DNA of 64,000 nt from Mytilus trossulus (taxonomy: Eukaryota > Mollusca > Bivalvia > Mytilida > Mytilidae), in the NCBI RefSeq assembly GCF_036588685.1, contig NC_086383.1:49062448-49126447 (forward strand), given 5' to 3'. Positions 23,645-34,900 of the stretch are shown piece by piece. The notes under the pieces were generated by a model. The model had not been told where the DNA came from and did not search any database. It worked only from the letters and a program-made list of their open reading frames with translations. The position numbers and the translations under genes were made by a program. Numbering within the stretch: the first letter of the stretch is position 1; each line of letters begins with the position of its first letter.

Positions 23645-24350
23645 TCTAGAAATTGACAATAAGGGTCAGCTGAAAACAAAACACACATCTCTTAATTGAT
23701 ACGGTATTTTCGCACTTGTATTTCATATCATGTATTCCTTGAAAGGGGGTTGCTATCAAACAAGGAAGCTATCAAACCAAGAGTTCCAAATAGTAAAGTT
23801 GAAATCATCTTTTGTAAATTTCACGGACGCCATCACGAGTTGGTTGACCCTTTTGGAATAACCTTTCCCCAAATGTGACCAACTGCATTAGACACTTACC
23901 GTGTTTGTAATAACATTAGTATCACGACGGGTGCTGCATGTGGAACAGGGTCTGATTACCCTTCCCGAGCACCAGAGATCGTGTTGTTTAGTCTTTAGTA
24001 TTTTATGTTGCGCATTTTGTACTATTATTTGTCTGTTTGTCTTTTTTGTCTTTGAGTTGCGCCCCTCTTTTGATATGTGTGTCACTGATGAGTCTTATAT
24101 AAACGAAACGCGGCAAAGATTACCTAAGTCGTATTCGGTACAACTTGGAAGTTTTGGGTCCTCAATGCTCTTCAATTTTATACTTGTTTGGCTTTCTAAC
24201 TATATTGATCTTAGCGTCTCTGATGAGTCTTATGTAGACGAGACGCGCGTCTGACGAATCAAATTATAAGTCTGATACCTTTGATAACTATAAACACTTT
24301 TTCTACTGGCGTACTAAATTATAATCCTGGTACCTTTGATAACTATTTCT
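23645..24350 (+). mobile_element. Decayed 3' part of a retroelement plus repeat tails
   Basis: The frame at 23696-23878 (L-I-R-Y-F-R-T, then L-E-R-G-L-L-S-N-K and H-H-E-L-V-D) is a diverged copy of the region just downstream of the reverse transcriptase remnant at 59286-59770. The following non-coding DNA ('ctgattacccttcccgagca', 'ccagagatcgtgttg', 'ttgtctgtttgtctttttt') matches 59895-60030. Two or three copies of the 'gatgagtcttatgtagacga' tail close the block (24075-24110, 24210-24290, 24305-24345). It is interrupted and not functional. Confidence 0.6.
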
Positions 24351-27300
24351 AATAATAACAGAAATATAAGGGAAATATTTTTGTCTCCAGCAAATGCATT
24401 TTTATTTGCAATTTAGATTGTGTGTCATTGTGGAGAAATAAAAGAAGTACAAATAACTAGTATACATTAACCACAGTATCAGTTAACCATTTTATCGTAT
24501 ATATACGCAGCTTCCTAAACCTGACTCATTCGTCGTTAAAAACCGTTCTAAATCATGAGCACAGCTCAGGGCTGCTCGTTTTTAAGCAGTTTAAAACATT
24601 TTTATTTTTAAGAACAGACTCTGGCAGCATTATGAGAGTTTAATCTAAGAACAGTTGTGTAAAGTTATTCACTTTTAATTAATTTTGACAGTTCTAGTTT
24701 TAAAATATTTCTTGGAAACTTGTTTGCTCTGCATTTGTCTTTGGTGTCGGTAAGTTTGTTTGATATTTGTTCATACCGGTCTTTTTGTAGCTTTGTATAT
24801 AGATTTTACTCATTGGTGAAGACTTTTCAATGTCCTTTAATTGTTTACATCCTCTCTCTTTGATTTACGTATGCTACCGGTCAGTTATTAGTTATCATAT
24901 TTCTATATTGAAGACACATATTGGAAGAAACTATAAACGACTAACAACATCTATAACAACAGTGAATGACAAAAATAAAACTTTTTAACAACGAATTATG
25001 CAATCTTCTTTAATTTTCTGGTGTAAATAGATTTTACTCAAATAACTTTTACCTGACACTAAGTACACCGACTAAAAGAAGAGAGACAGTTTACAAGACC
25101 ATTTATTTAACTTAAACCTGTCATACAATTCAATTACAAAAACAATATTGCAAGTAATTAAACAAACAAAAATCTATTTGATGAAAAAGAAACATGTGCC
25201 GCTGCGATCTGTTTTCTTATACACTATGACACATGGCGATTGTGTAAATGTTATCACCATGTTAATGCAAATATGAATTTTCTTAGAATAAAACCATGTA
25301 TCATTAAATATATATACACAAATAATAAACATATCAGTTTATAACCGAAATTGCAATGAAAATGATAGAAATCAAATATAAATATATATCAAGAATGTGA
25401 TTTTAAAATAAACATTATTTATCCTTATTTACTGAAGTTCAAATCAGATGTTTCAATTAAAAATTAACGTGTCCACTATTCTTGCTTGGTATATCTCCTA
25501 TAAGAATATTATCAAGAACGCTTTATGCACAAAAGTATACCTCAGTCTATATATAACAATTGCATTAAAAAGACGCGAATGTGATGTCCTATGTGAGTCT
25601 AGGCAACTGTGTATATCAAATATCCGCTTGAAACGCACGAAACGCGCGTCTGGCGTATATACTTAGTTTAGTCCTGGTATCTATGATGAGTTTATTGATA
25701 TTTCGAATCCAAATTTGTGGGATCAATTGCCAATGAAATGCTTATACAAAATGTTTCCTGAATGCAAAATTAACCATAGAACGATTATAAAAACTCGCTT
25801 TACAACTTTATTGTTAGTTATTTAGCCATAAGTCATATATTTTCTAATAACTTGCATAGTATCATTCTTGTCTTTAAAGTCATATTAAACGAGTGAGTGG
25901 GGAAAAATAATATTTGTCCAATTCTTGAACCAATGCATGTATACATCATAAACTTAGTCCTCTGTGCACGATTTTATCATTATTTTCGCAAATACATCAT
26001 ATAATCGTTATTTGTTTCTCTCTCAGTTTGTTATGATTTAACAAATATAGCTGCTCATTAAATGTCGTGTTTTGAAGCCGAGTTTTCCCGATTGTCACCT
26101 TATAGTAAACAAATCACAAAAAACATGGGTATTGAGCATGTGTTTAACATTTATAATAAGATATTTGTTTATTTCAATGACAGATCCATGCGTATTGTGG
26201 TCACCGGATGTTTACGAGGAGGGTTACGCTCGGGTCACTATGCATACGGAAAATATGTAGTGCGAATTGCTTCCTGGAAGCAAGCAATGAAAAATAAGTA
26301 ATATTTTTTTCTAAATGTGGACAAATTAAAGAATTTTTCTCAGAAAAAAGTATATGTACATTAGTTGTATAATGAAAACTATCCATTTAGTTATAAAAAA
26401 CATATGCGTATTTTTTTTTAATTTGAGGTTTCTTATGACTTTAATGAGGATTCAATTATTCCAAATATTTTTTTAACATTTTATATAAGTATCAGTTAAT
26501 TTCATTTATACAAGTATTTTGTGAGATATTTTTATTTTCATTTGGTTTTATTTATTGACAGATACAACAGAGACATCTGTTACACTATATCTCTCTTTTG
26601 ACATAATGTTAAAATATATTTATCTTGTTGACATTTCGTATCTTCTACTTAGGAAGTTTGTGACAATTTTAAGATAATTTAAGAAATGTGCTGGGTAAAT
26701 AAATGAAGCAAAATGAAAACAAGTGAAAACTTTTAACATATATTTAGTTATACTATTGTAAGTTATTTTATGGTATCGCAATGTTATGATTTTCCCTAAT
26801 CTTGTTATTGTCGTTTATACAAGTTTGCATTTAAATTTACCGAACCAATATTCGAATACTACACAAGCAAAATTATAAGTCTGATAATAAACAATAAGTC
26901 CATCTCGATAACATATATAACTCCAACGGGGTATATTTGCTTATCTGTTACAATAAATCATGTTTCTGTATTTGCTCAAACAATTTTGTAGATTATAATA
27001 CTTCAGTAATTTCCTTTTATCAAAGTTTTATAAGTATCCATAAAGGTTTCATCAAGAATAACAAAAATAGCATAAAACTTGATTGTCTTTTTCACTTTTT
27101 TGTTTTAAATTAAATACCTTAAATCATGTTAAATGTTTGATCGTCGTATAATAGTTCTAAATAGTAATGTCTACTCCTTTACATCTTAAGGTACACCTAA
27201 TATATCCTTTTTAATGTTAACTGTGTAAGTGTGTTATAGAATGAAAAAAATGAATGTAAATGAAGAAATGATTAAACGTAAAAAAAAAATGGAATAAAAA

Positions 27301-27530
27301 CATTTAACAAACTAATGTAGTTTAGTATAACTTAATTCAAATAATTGAGTTACTAAATTTGCCAATGCAACAGAACAATTTAAACAGCCTCTATTTGCCA
27401 TTTATTTAGGATAAAGACATATACTAGTATATATGTTAGTAATGGCCACACACATATTTAAACATATTAATACTGTCAATCATATGAGCGCTGAAGTAGT
27501 GCTATTTTTTTCATTTATGCGATATGTGTA
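24351..27530. other. Intergenic DNA between the paired genes, no gene recognised
   Basis: This is AT-rich sequence without a supported gene. A copy of the 'acgaaacgcgcgtctggcgt' tail with 'tagtcctggtatctatgatg' occurs at 25635-25695. No exon of either flanking gene was recognised here. Confidence 0.45.
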
Positions 27531-27534
27531 TACT

Positions 27535-28638
27535 TCAGTACTACTGAAAGTCTTTTATAGCTCAGTACTACTGAAAGTCTTTTATAGCTTAGTACTACTG
27601 AAAGTCTTTTATAGCTTAGTACTACTGAAAGTCTTTTATAGCTTAGTACTACTGAAAGTCTTTTATAGCTCAGTACTACTGAAAGTCTTTTATAGCTCAG
27701 TACTACTGAAAGTCTTTTATAGCTTAGTACTACTGAAAGTCTTTTATAGCTTAGTACTACTGAAAGTCTTTTATAGCTCAGTACTACTGAAAGTCTTTTA
27801 TAGCTCAGTACTACTGAAAGTCTTTTATAGCTTAGTACTACTGAAAGTCTTTTATAGCTTAGTACTACTGAAAGTCTTTTATAGCTCAGTACTACTGAAA
27901 GTCTTTTATAGCTTAGTACTACTGAAAGTCTTTTATAGCTCAGTACTACTGAAAGTCTTTTATAGCTTAGTACTACTGAAAGTCTTTTATAGCTTAGTAC
28001 TACTGAAAGTCTTTTATAGCTCAGTACTACTGAAAGTCTTTTATAGCTTAGTACTACTGAAAGTCTTTTATAGCTCAGTACTACTGAAAGTCTTTTATAG
28101 CTCAGTACTACTGAAAGTCTTTTATAGCTTAGTACTACTGAAAGTCTTTTATAGCTTAGTACTACTGAAAGTCTTTTATAGCTCAGTACTACTGAAAGTC
28201 TTTTATAGCTCAGTACTACTGAAAGTCTTTTATAGCTTAGTACTACTGAAAGTCTTTTATAGCTCAGTACTACTGAAAGTCTTTTATAGCTCAGTACAAC
28301 TGAAAGTCTTTTATAGCTTAGTACTACTGAAAGTCTTTTATAGCTTAGTACTACTGAAAGTCTTTTATAGCTTAGTACTACTGAAAGTCTTTTATAGCTC
28401 AGTACTACTGAAAGTCTTTTATAGCTTAGTACTACTGAAAGTCTTTTATAGCTTAGTACTACTGAAAGTCTTTTATAGCTCAGTACTACTGAAAGTCTTT
28501 TATAGCTTAGTACTACTGAAAGTCTTTTATAGCTCAGTACTACTGAAAGTCTTTTATAGCTTAGTACTACTGAAAGTCTTTTATAGCTTAGTACTACTGA
28601 AAGTCTTTTATAGCTCAGTACTACTGAAAGTCTTTTAT
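27535..28638. repeat. 41-copy, 27-bp minisatellite with two unit types
   Basis: There are forty full units of 27 bp plus a final 24-bp unit, in perfect register. The unit reads t(c/t)agtactactgaaagtc then ttttatagc. Only two kinds of difference were seen: C or T at unit position 2, and a single T-to-A change in unit 29 ('tacaactg'). Because 27 is divisible by three and one frame lacks stops, the array yields a spurious 405-residue open frame (V-L-L-K-V-F-Y-S-S/L). The array is 0.34 kb past the 3' end of the minus-strand CABIT-SAM gene. Confidence 0.97.
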
Positions 28639-28978
28639 TATCACATTTAAAAAAAGTGATTGGGCTGTTTTCACTTGTAGCAAATCTTTCGATATAACAA
28701 AAATGTATGATGACCTTCGAAAAAATTTAAATCAACATGTTCAGAGGAAGCACGCATGAATAGCTTCAAATAACCTTGAATAGTCTTCAACAACCTTGAA
28801 TTATTTTCGATTATAATACTCGTATAATGCTTAACAGAACTACATGGTATATTGATAGTTAAAATGACGTTCTCCATTAATAATTTCTTCTAATTATGAT
28901 AAAGCCTAAATATGAGACAAACTCTTAATCAATACTACGAGATATGGACACGAATTGAAAGTTTCTTTGAATGTTTGC

Positions 28979-28984
28979 TTTATT
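28979..28984 (-). terminator. Candidate AATAAA overlapping the stop codon of CABIT-SAM gene 2
   Basis: The last codons read CCC AAA TAA AGC on the minus strand, so AATAAA overlaps the stop. Used as a poly(A) signal it would give a 3'UTR of only about 10-30 bases; a more distal signal is possible. Confidence 0.35.
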
Positions 28985-31900
28985 TGGGAATGTGACCAGA
29001 TCTAACATATTTCATAAGTCTGACCGCTTCAACGTGCATGAAATTGAAATCCTTTCTCAATATTTCTTCATTTAATTCCTGCAGAACAGCACCGTCGACT
29101 AGTTGGTCTGCGAATTCCTTGCAATACTTTGACAAGTTAAGTGTTTTAAGAATACCAAGTATCTCCTGGACAGATTTCTCAGTGACAAAAGACTTGGACG
29201 ATCCAGCTGACCAGCTGTTTGTGGATGAGTTATAGTCACTGTCAGATGCACCTGTTTCACTAATGTACATATAATTGTCAGATGAATCTAAATTCACACT
29301 TTCGTCTGCATGCATCACACGATAGTTCTGATCCTCTACAACTGCACTTAAGGAATCATACGGCCGTGCTGGTAATGGGGGCCTTTTTTCTGCGGAATAT
29401 TTTTGGGGTCGAGGAGGTAACCACTGAGGATCAGGTTCGGGTAAGGCTTCATAAATGTCGTCTTGTTCATCACTTACACTTTTACTTTTTTGTCTAGGAA
29501 TTAGTTTAGGCGGTACATCATTGTAGTCACCGCCATGACTGTAATCACGTGGAAGTAAATCTGGAGGTACAGCATTTCCTGTTCCCGTAGTTTTCGCACC
29601 TCTTTCAAATTTGGTAAGTTCTGCAAAAAAGTGCATTTTCTCTTATCTAATTGTAATCATTAACAATCAATTTATTTTTTATATCAACCTTTGATGTATA
29701 ATTGGATGTTTAAAAACTCAGTGTTTTTTATATTTATTTATTTTTTTAATGTGGAAAAATGTTGGCTGGTCTATATACTCCAGCATAATGTAGTTAAACA
29801 ACCTGGGATAAACGTGACATAAAAATACGTCAATCTTGTGACGCGTAGTTTTATGGGTTTTTTTATGGTGTCCTGGTGTGATGTCGTAAAATCTTTGGCA
29901 GTATCTATGGACTTTTATTTTATTTCTTTATGTATTTCTCTATGTTGAGTGTTGTCATTTTAGAGGAGTTTTTTTTTAACATTTCCCCACACGTGCGAGT
30001 TTTGGTTGGCCATAAAACCAGGTTCAGCCACATTTATTTTTCTTAAAATATCCTGTAACAATACAGAAATATGGCAGCTGTCATCTGCATAGATATAGGA
30101 AGATGTTGTGTGAGTGCCAATGAGACAACTCTCCATCCAAATTACAATTAAAAAAAAGTAAACCATTATAGGTCAATGTACGGCCTTCAACACGGAGCCT
30201 TGGCTCACACCGAACAACAAGCTATGAAGAGCCCCAAAATTACTAATGTAAAACCATTCAAACAGGAAAACCAACGGTCTAATCTATATAAAGAAAACGA
30301 GAAATGAGAAACACGTATAAATTACATAAACAATGACAACTACTGTACATCAGATTCCTGACTTAACGTATTACATCTGAAAATGCCTGTACCAAGTCAG
30401 GAATATGACAGTTCTTGTCCATTCGCTTTTGGTGCGTTTTGTTATTTGATTTTGCCATGTGATTATGGACTTTCCGAATTGATTTTCCTCTTAGTTTAGT
30501 ATTATTGTGATTTTACTTTTTAATGGTACCAAAACCTTCTCTCTTTTTCTGAAACAATGGCATAACATCACAACTTAGACCAAACACACGATAAAATATC
30601 AATTGGCAGGTAAACTCAATCAAAAAACGTAAATTGATATGTCTTTTTCTATGTAAACAGTCTATTTCTATGTAAGATGGAGTTTTCTTTTGTTGTAGTA
30701 GTGTTTCGGTTCTCCCGTTGTTTATTATTATTGTTGGTTTGTTCCCTCCCTTTCAGTGTGTTACCCGGATTTGTTTTTCCATAATCGAAATATGGCTTTT
30801 GAACAGCGGTATACTATCGTTGCCTTTATTAAGAAGAAACGGGACGATATATATTTGATATACTATAGAGCCACCTGTCTTTTGTAAAACATTGTATTTT
30901 TATATCAATATTTCAGTTGGATTTAGTTATTGTTGGTTCGTACCCTCACTGACCTATTCCTCTCATCCTCTTTTATTCTTTTTCAAAATACCGAATAATT
31001 TTGGGTTTTTTTCATTCGAAACTCGTACATGTCATATCATAACTGTACACACACCGTTCCAATATTAAATTGATTTATTAATGTTTACCTGGACTACCTT
31101 CGTTATCCTGAAATTTGATATTCTTCTGTACAAAAATATCCATTGATCTCAGCTTAGCCTGGAACTGTTCCTGCGGTTTATTTGTGTATCCAGTAATAAT
31201 GGATACCGATATATCTGGGCATAGAGCCACCAGTGCTGATATCGGTGATATTACACCTGCAATGGAATATTCACTTTTTAAATGGTAATTTGTTTTTAAT
31301 AGAATAAGCTTCACTTTGTTACCCCAGGAAAAGATTACCTTCGCTGTTATTGACTAAACGTTTAGTAATGTTGGGCTAAGATCTTCAACTCTGTACTTGA
31401 ATTTGACGTCGCTGGTAAGTTTTTTTGTAGACGAAACAAACGCCTGGCGTACATAGTTTTAATCCTGGTATTAATAATGAATTTATTGTTAAACATTGAA
31501 ATGTCTAATAACTATACGCGAAAACATATCAATTGTAATTTTCATTTTTGGCGTCGGAGTCAGCATGTGGGTTTAGTATATTGAAAAAAAATTATAAGCC
31601 ATCAACAACTGGTTCAAAACTTCATGGAATGTTATGAAATTTGGACATTTGTCTCAGACAACATGAGATTATCAATCAATTTTACACTAATCCAATGTTG
31701 TTCATTTATGTCACTGGAACAAATTTTTATAATTTGACTATCATTGATATCTTTATCCGTATTATGCTTCCACCTTTTTGTCCGCCTTAATTCTTAGAAA
31801 CGACAAACACGAACGCATTAAAAAAAAAAACAACCACCATAAGATAATGGGCATTTAATTCGTTTTTTAAATCGACAAAAGTTGCCATGGAAACAGTAAC

Positions 31901-34900
31901 ATTGTGAAACTGAGATTTGCTCAAATTGTAATGAAACTAAATAGAAATGTGACATGTCATGAGTAAAATCATGTGCCGTTAAGGGTTCAAAAGTTTCGAA
32001 ATAGCTACTGTTACAATAAAACTATACCCGGAATGGTATTTGCTATTGCTTGTAGTTGTATTATTGAATGTAATTGATATCCCTATACCTTATTATTAAA
32101 TACGTATTCTAACATGACGCCCTTCAAACGCTTTGAGTACACACCCGTGGTAAAATATAAATATATTGCATTGGCTGTTCCGATCGTACCCCCACGTCAT
32201 ATGTTTTTATGAATGAAGTGCACGACGTCATAGAATGATGACGTAATGATTTCAGCATTTTACGGGAAAATACACGCTTCTGGTACCGAAAATCATCACA
32301 ACAAGGAAACGTAAACAAAGGATGATAAAATGTGGTATAAGCCCATTTTTTTTCCATAGAAGACATATAAGTAAATATAAGTAAATTATCATTAAAATTC
32401 ATCAAAATCTATCAAAATACGTTCTTGTAAAAAGTTTGAGCACACCACTTACTCTGTTTGTTCCGTTCTTTTACGCCAATCTAAAAGTGCGTTGATTTAT
32501 GGGAACGGCAAATATTGGCCTCCACCTAGAGCGCTTAGATTCAAAAGAATTGCCGTATTTGTTCTATTAGAATCGAAATAATTCATGGGGGCTATCGCTC
32601 AGGGTAAAATATTTGTCATAAAAGGCCAACCCGTGGTAAAATCACGATATATTGAAGCCCCCATGATTATTTCTTAATTTTAATAACACCATATACCCGT
32701 TTAAAAGTATCTTTTGGTCGAATGTTCTGAAGGTATCCATGATGATAACCAATTTTATTTGCTAATTAAGAAGCGGAATAAAATAATTTAAGACAGCAGG
32801 GAAGATTAATTTTGTAGTTTTATAGCTTTAACTGATGTAAAGAATGAGAACTTTATATTGTAAATTTTACGATGTCTCTGAAATGACCAGTGGGTCAGAT
32901 TTGTATAGCATTGCTATTTGATTAATTGTCTAAATTGTATAACACTTTTTCACGTGTAGAAAAACATGTGAGTGGTTTCTTATTTCTTATTGGTCAATGA
33001 TCTTGCGGGGTCAGCACAAGTTTACGTGCCATGTGTGCACTTCCTTTTATCATTAACTTTCGTCTTGATAACTTGTGATTCTAAAACATTGCGTGAAATT
33101 TAAATTTCCCACCCGCAAACCTCTCTTTATTTTATCTTTACAGGTAGTTTTGTAAACAGATTTTTTTAGTTGGGCAGATTTGTCTCCCCACCCTTGCTAT
33201 TATTTGTCATTTATTCAATTGATATGATTTTAGTTGATGTAAATTCGTATTTATTATGTATTATAATTGCATATTGATTATGAACTTTTATGTCAATTTT
33301 TTTATTTGCAAATTGTAATATTTTTAATTTTATGATTTTGAATAAATGACCTTTTTTCGTCAAGCTCAAACTCTGGCTGACATGTTTATATGTCAATAAG
33401 TTTATGGTATCTGTATTTCTGTCTTAAAATAAAATTGAGAATGGAAATTGGGAATGTATTAAAGAGACAACAACCCGACCATAGAAAAAAACAACAGCAG
33501 AAGGTCACAAACAGGTCTTCAATGTAACGAGAAATTCCCGCACCCGGAGTCGTCCTTCAGCTGGCCCCTAAACACATATATACTAGTTCAGTAATGATGA
33601 ACGCCATACTAATTTCCAAATTGTACACAAGAAGCTAAAATTAAAATTATACAAGACTAACAAAGACCAGAGGCTCCTGACTTGGGACAGGCGCAAAAAT
33701 GCGGCGGGGTTAAACATGTTTATGAGATCGCAACCCTCCCCCTATACCTCTAGCCAATGTAGAAAAGTAACCGCGAAACAATTGAATATGAGTTTATTTA
33801 TATTCAAATACAAATATTAAATAAACTGATTTTAATTAAACAAGGAAGAATAATTACTTCCTTCCTTATTGTGCGTTGTTTAGTAAAAATGGTAATCATA
33901 AAATACCTCAATATTTTGTTTAAACAATTGAAAACAGGGCTTTATATAACATTACTATCTGTTACGATAAAACGGATTGGTTTTTAAATCTAAAATATGT
34001 TGAGTCCAACAGAAATGTCAAAAGTACATTTCTGTTATTTTTAATAGATAAGATATGACATCCGATGAAAATTTTCTTTTCTGTTTTGTCTATAAATAAG
34101 TTTTGCATTTACGTTTCCTTTCGTCTCATTCGCCCAATTGGTTCAAAAATAGACATAAAATTAATGTGTACCTAAAACTATTACCAGTTAAATTCTTAAT
34201 TTGATGTTCGGCGAATGCCATAGAAACAGAGTGACGCTTGTGTTACCATATAGACTTAAGCGAAGAAAGTTAACGTGGTTAATACGTGCAGAAAATCGGA
34301 TTCTATTTTACATCTGATTATCTGATTATATTATTCATCGGTGGTTTTAGTCTATCGCAAAAATGTGTAAGCCATCAACAACTTTGTCAAAACAAGAGCA
34401 GCAAACATCGTGCAGTCAATATCATATTATCAGTCAATTTTCACTCTTAACAGCAGTAGTATAGTCATGTCAGTGCAACAAATTCTTTTAATTTTACTAT
34501 CATTAATACCATTATTCATATTAATCTTCCACGTTCTCGGATATGACCGGAGAGAACTTAATAAAATTTTTAAATAACCACCATTAGATAATGAGCATAT
34601 AATTGACCGTAGCCATGGAAACAGTAACATTGTGAAACTGAAATACGATCAAACTGTAATGGCACTTAACAGAAATGTGACATGTCATGAGTAAAATCAT
34701 GTGCTGTTAAGGGTTCCAAAGTTTCGAAATAGCTGCTGTTACAATAGAATTATACCCGGAATGGTATTTGCTATTGCTTGTAGTTGATATCCGTAAACCT
34801 TGTTATTAAATATGTATTTTAATAACACATTTCATCCTTTTAATATAAACGTATATTTTGATCGAATTTTCTGTTTCATTCAAAGTAGATATCAAATGAA

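Noticed and set aside
27433-28650. 405-residue open frame of repeated V-L-L-K-V-F-Y-S
   Set aside because: It is produced by the 27-bp minisatellite, whose length is a multiple of three and which lacks stops in one frame. It has no codon-level selection signature (the only variants are one silent-looking position class and one change), no conserved flanks and no splice or start context.
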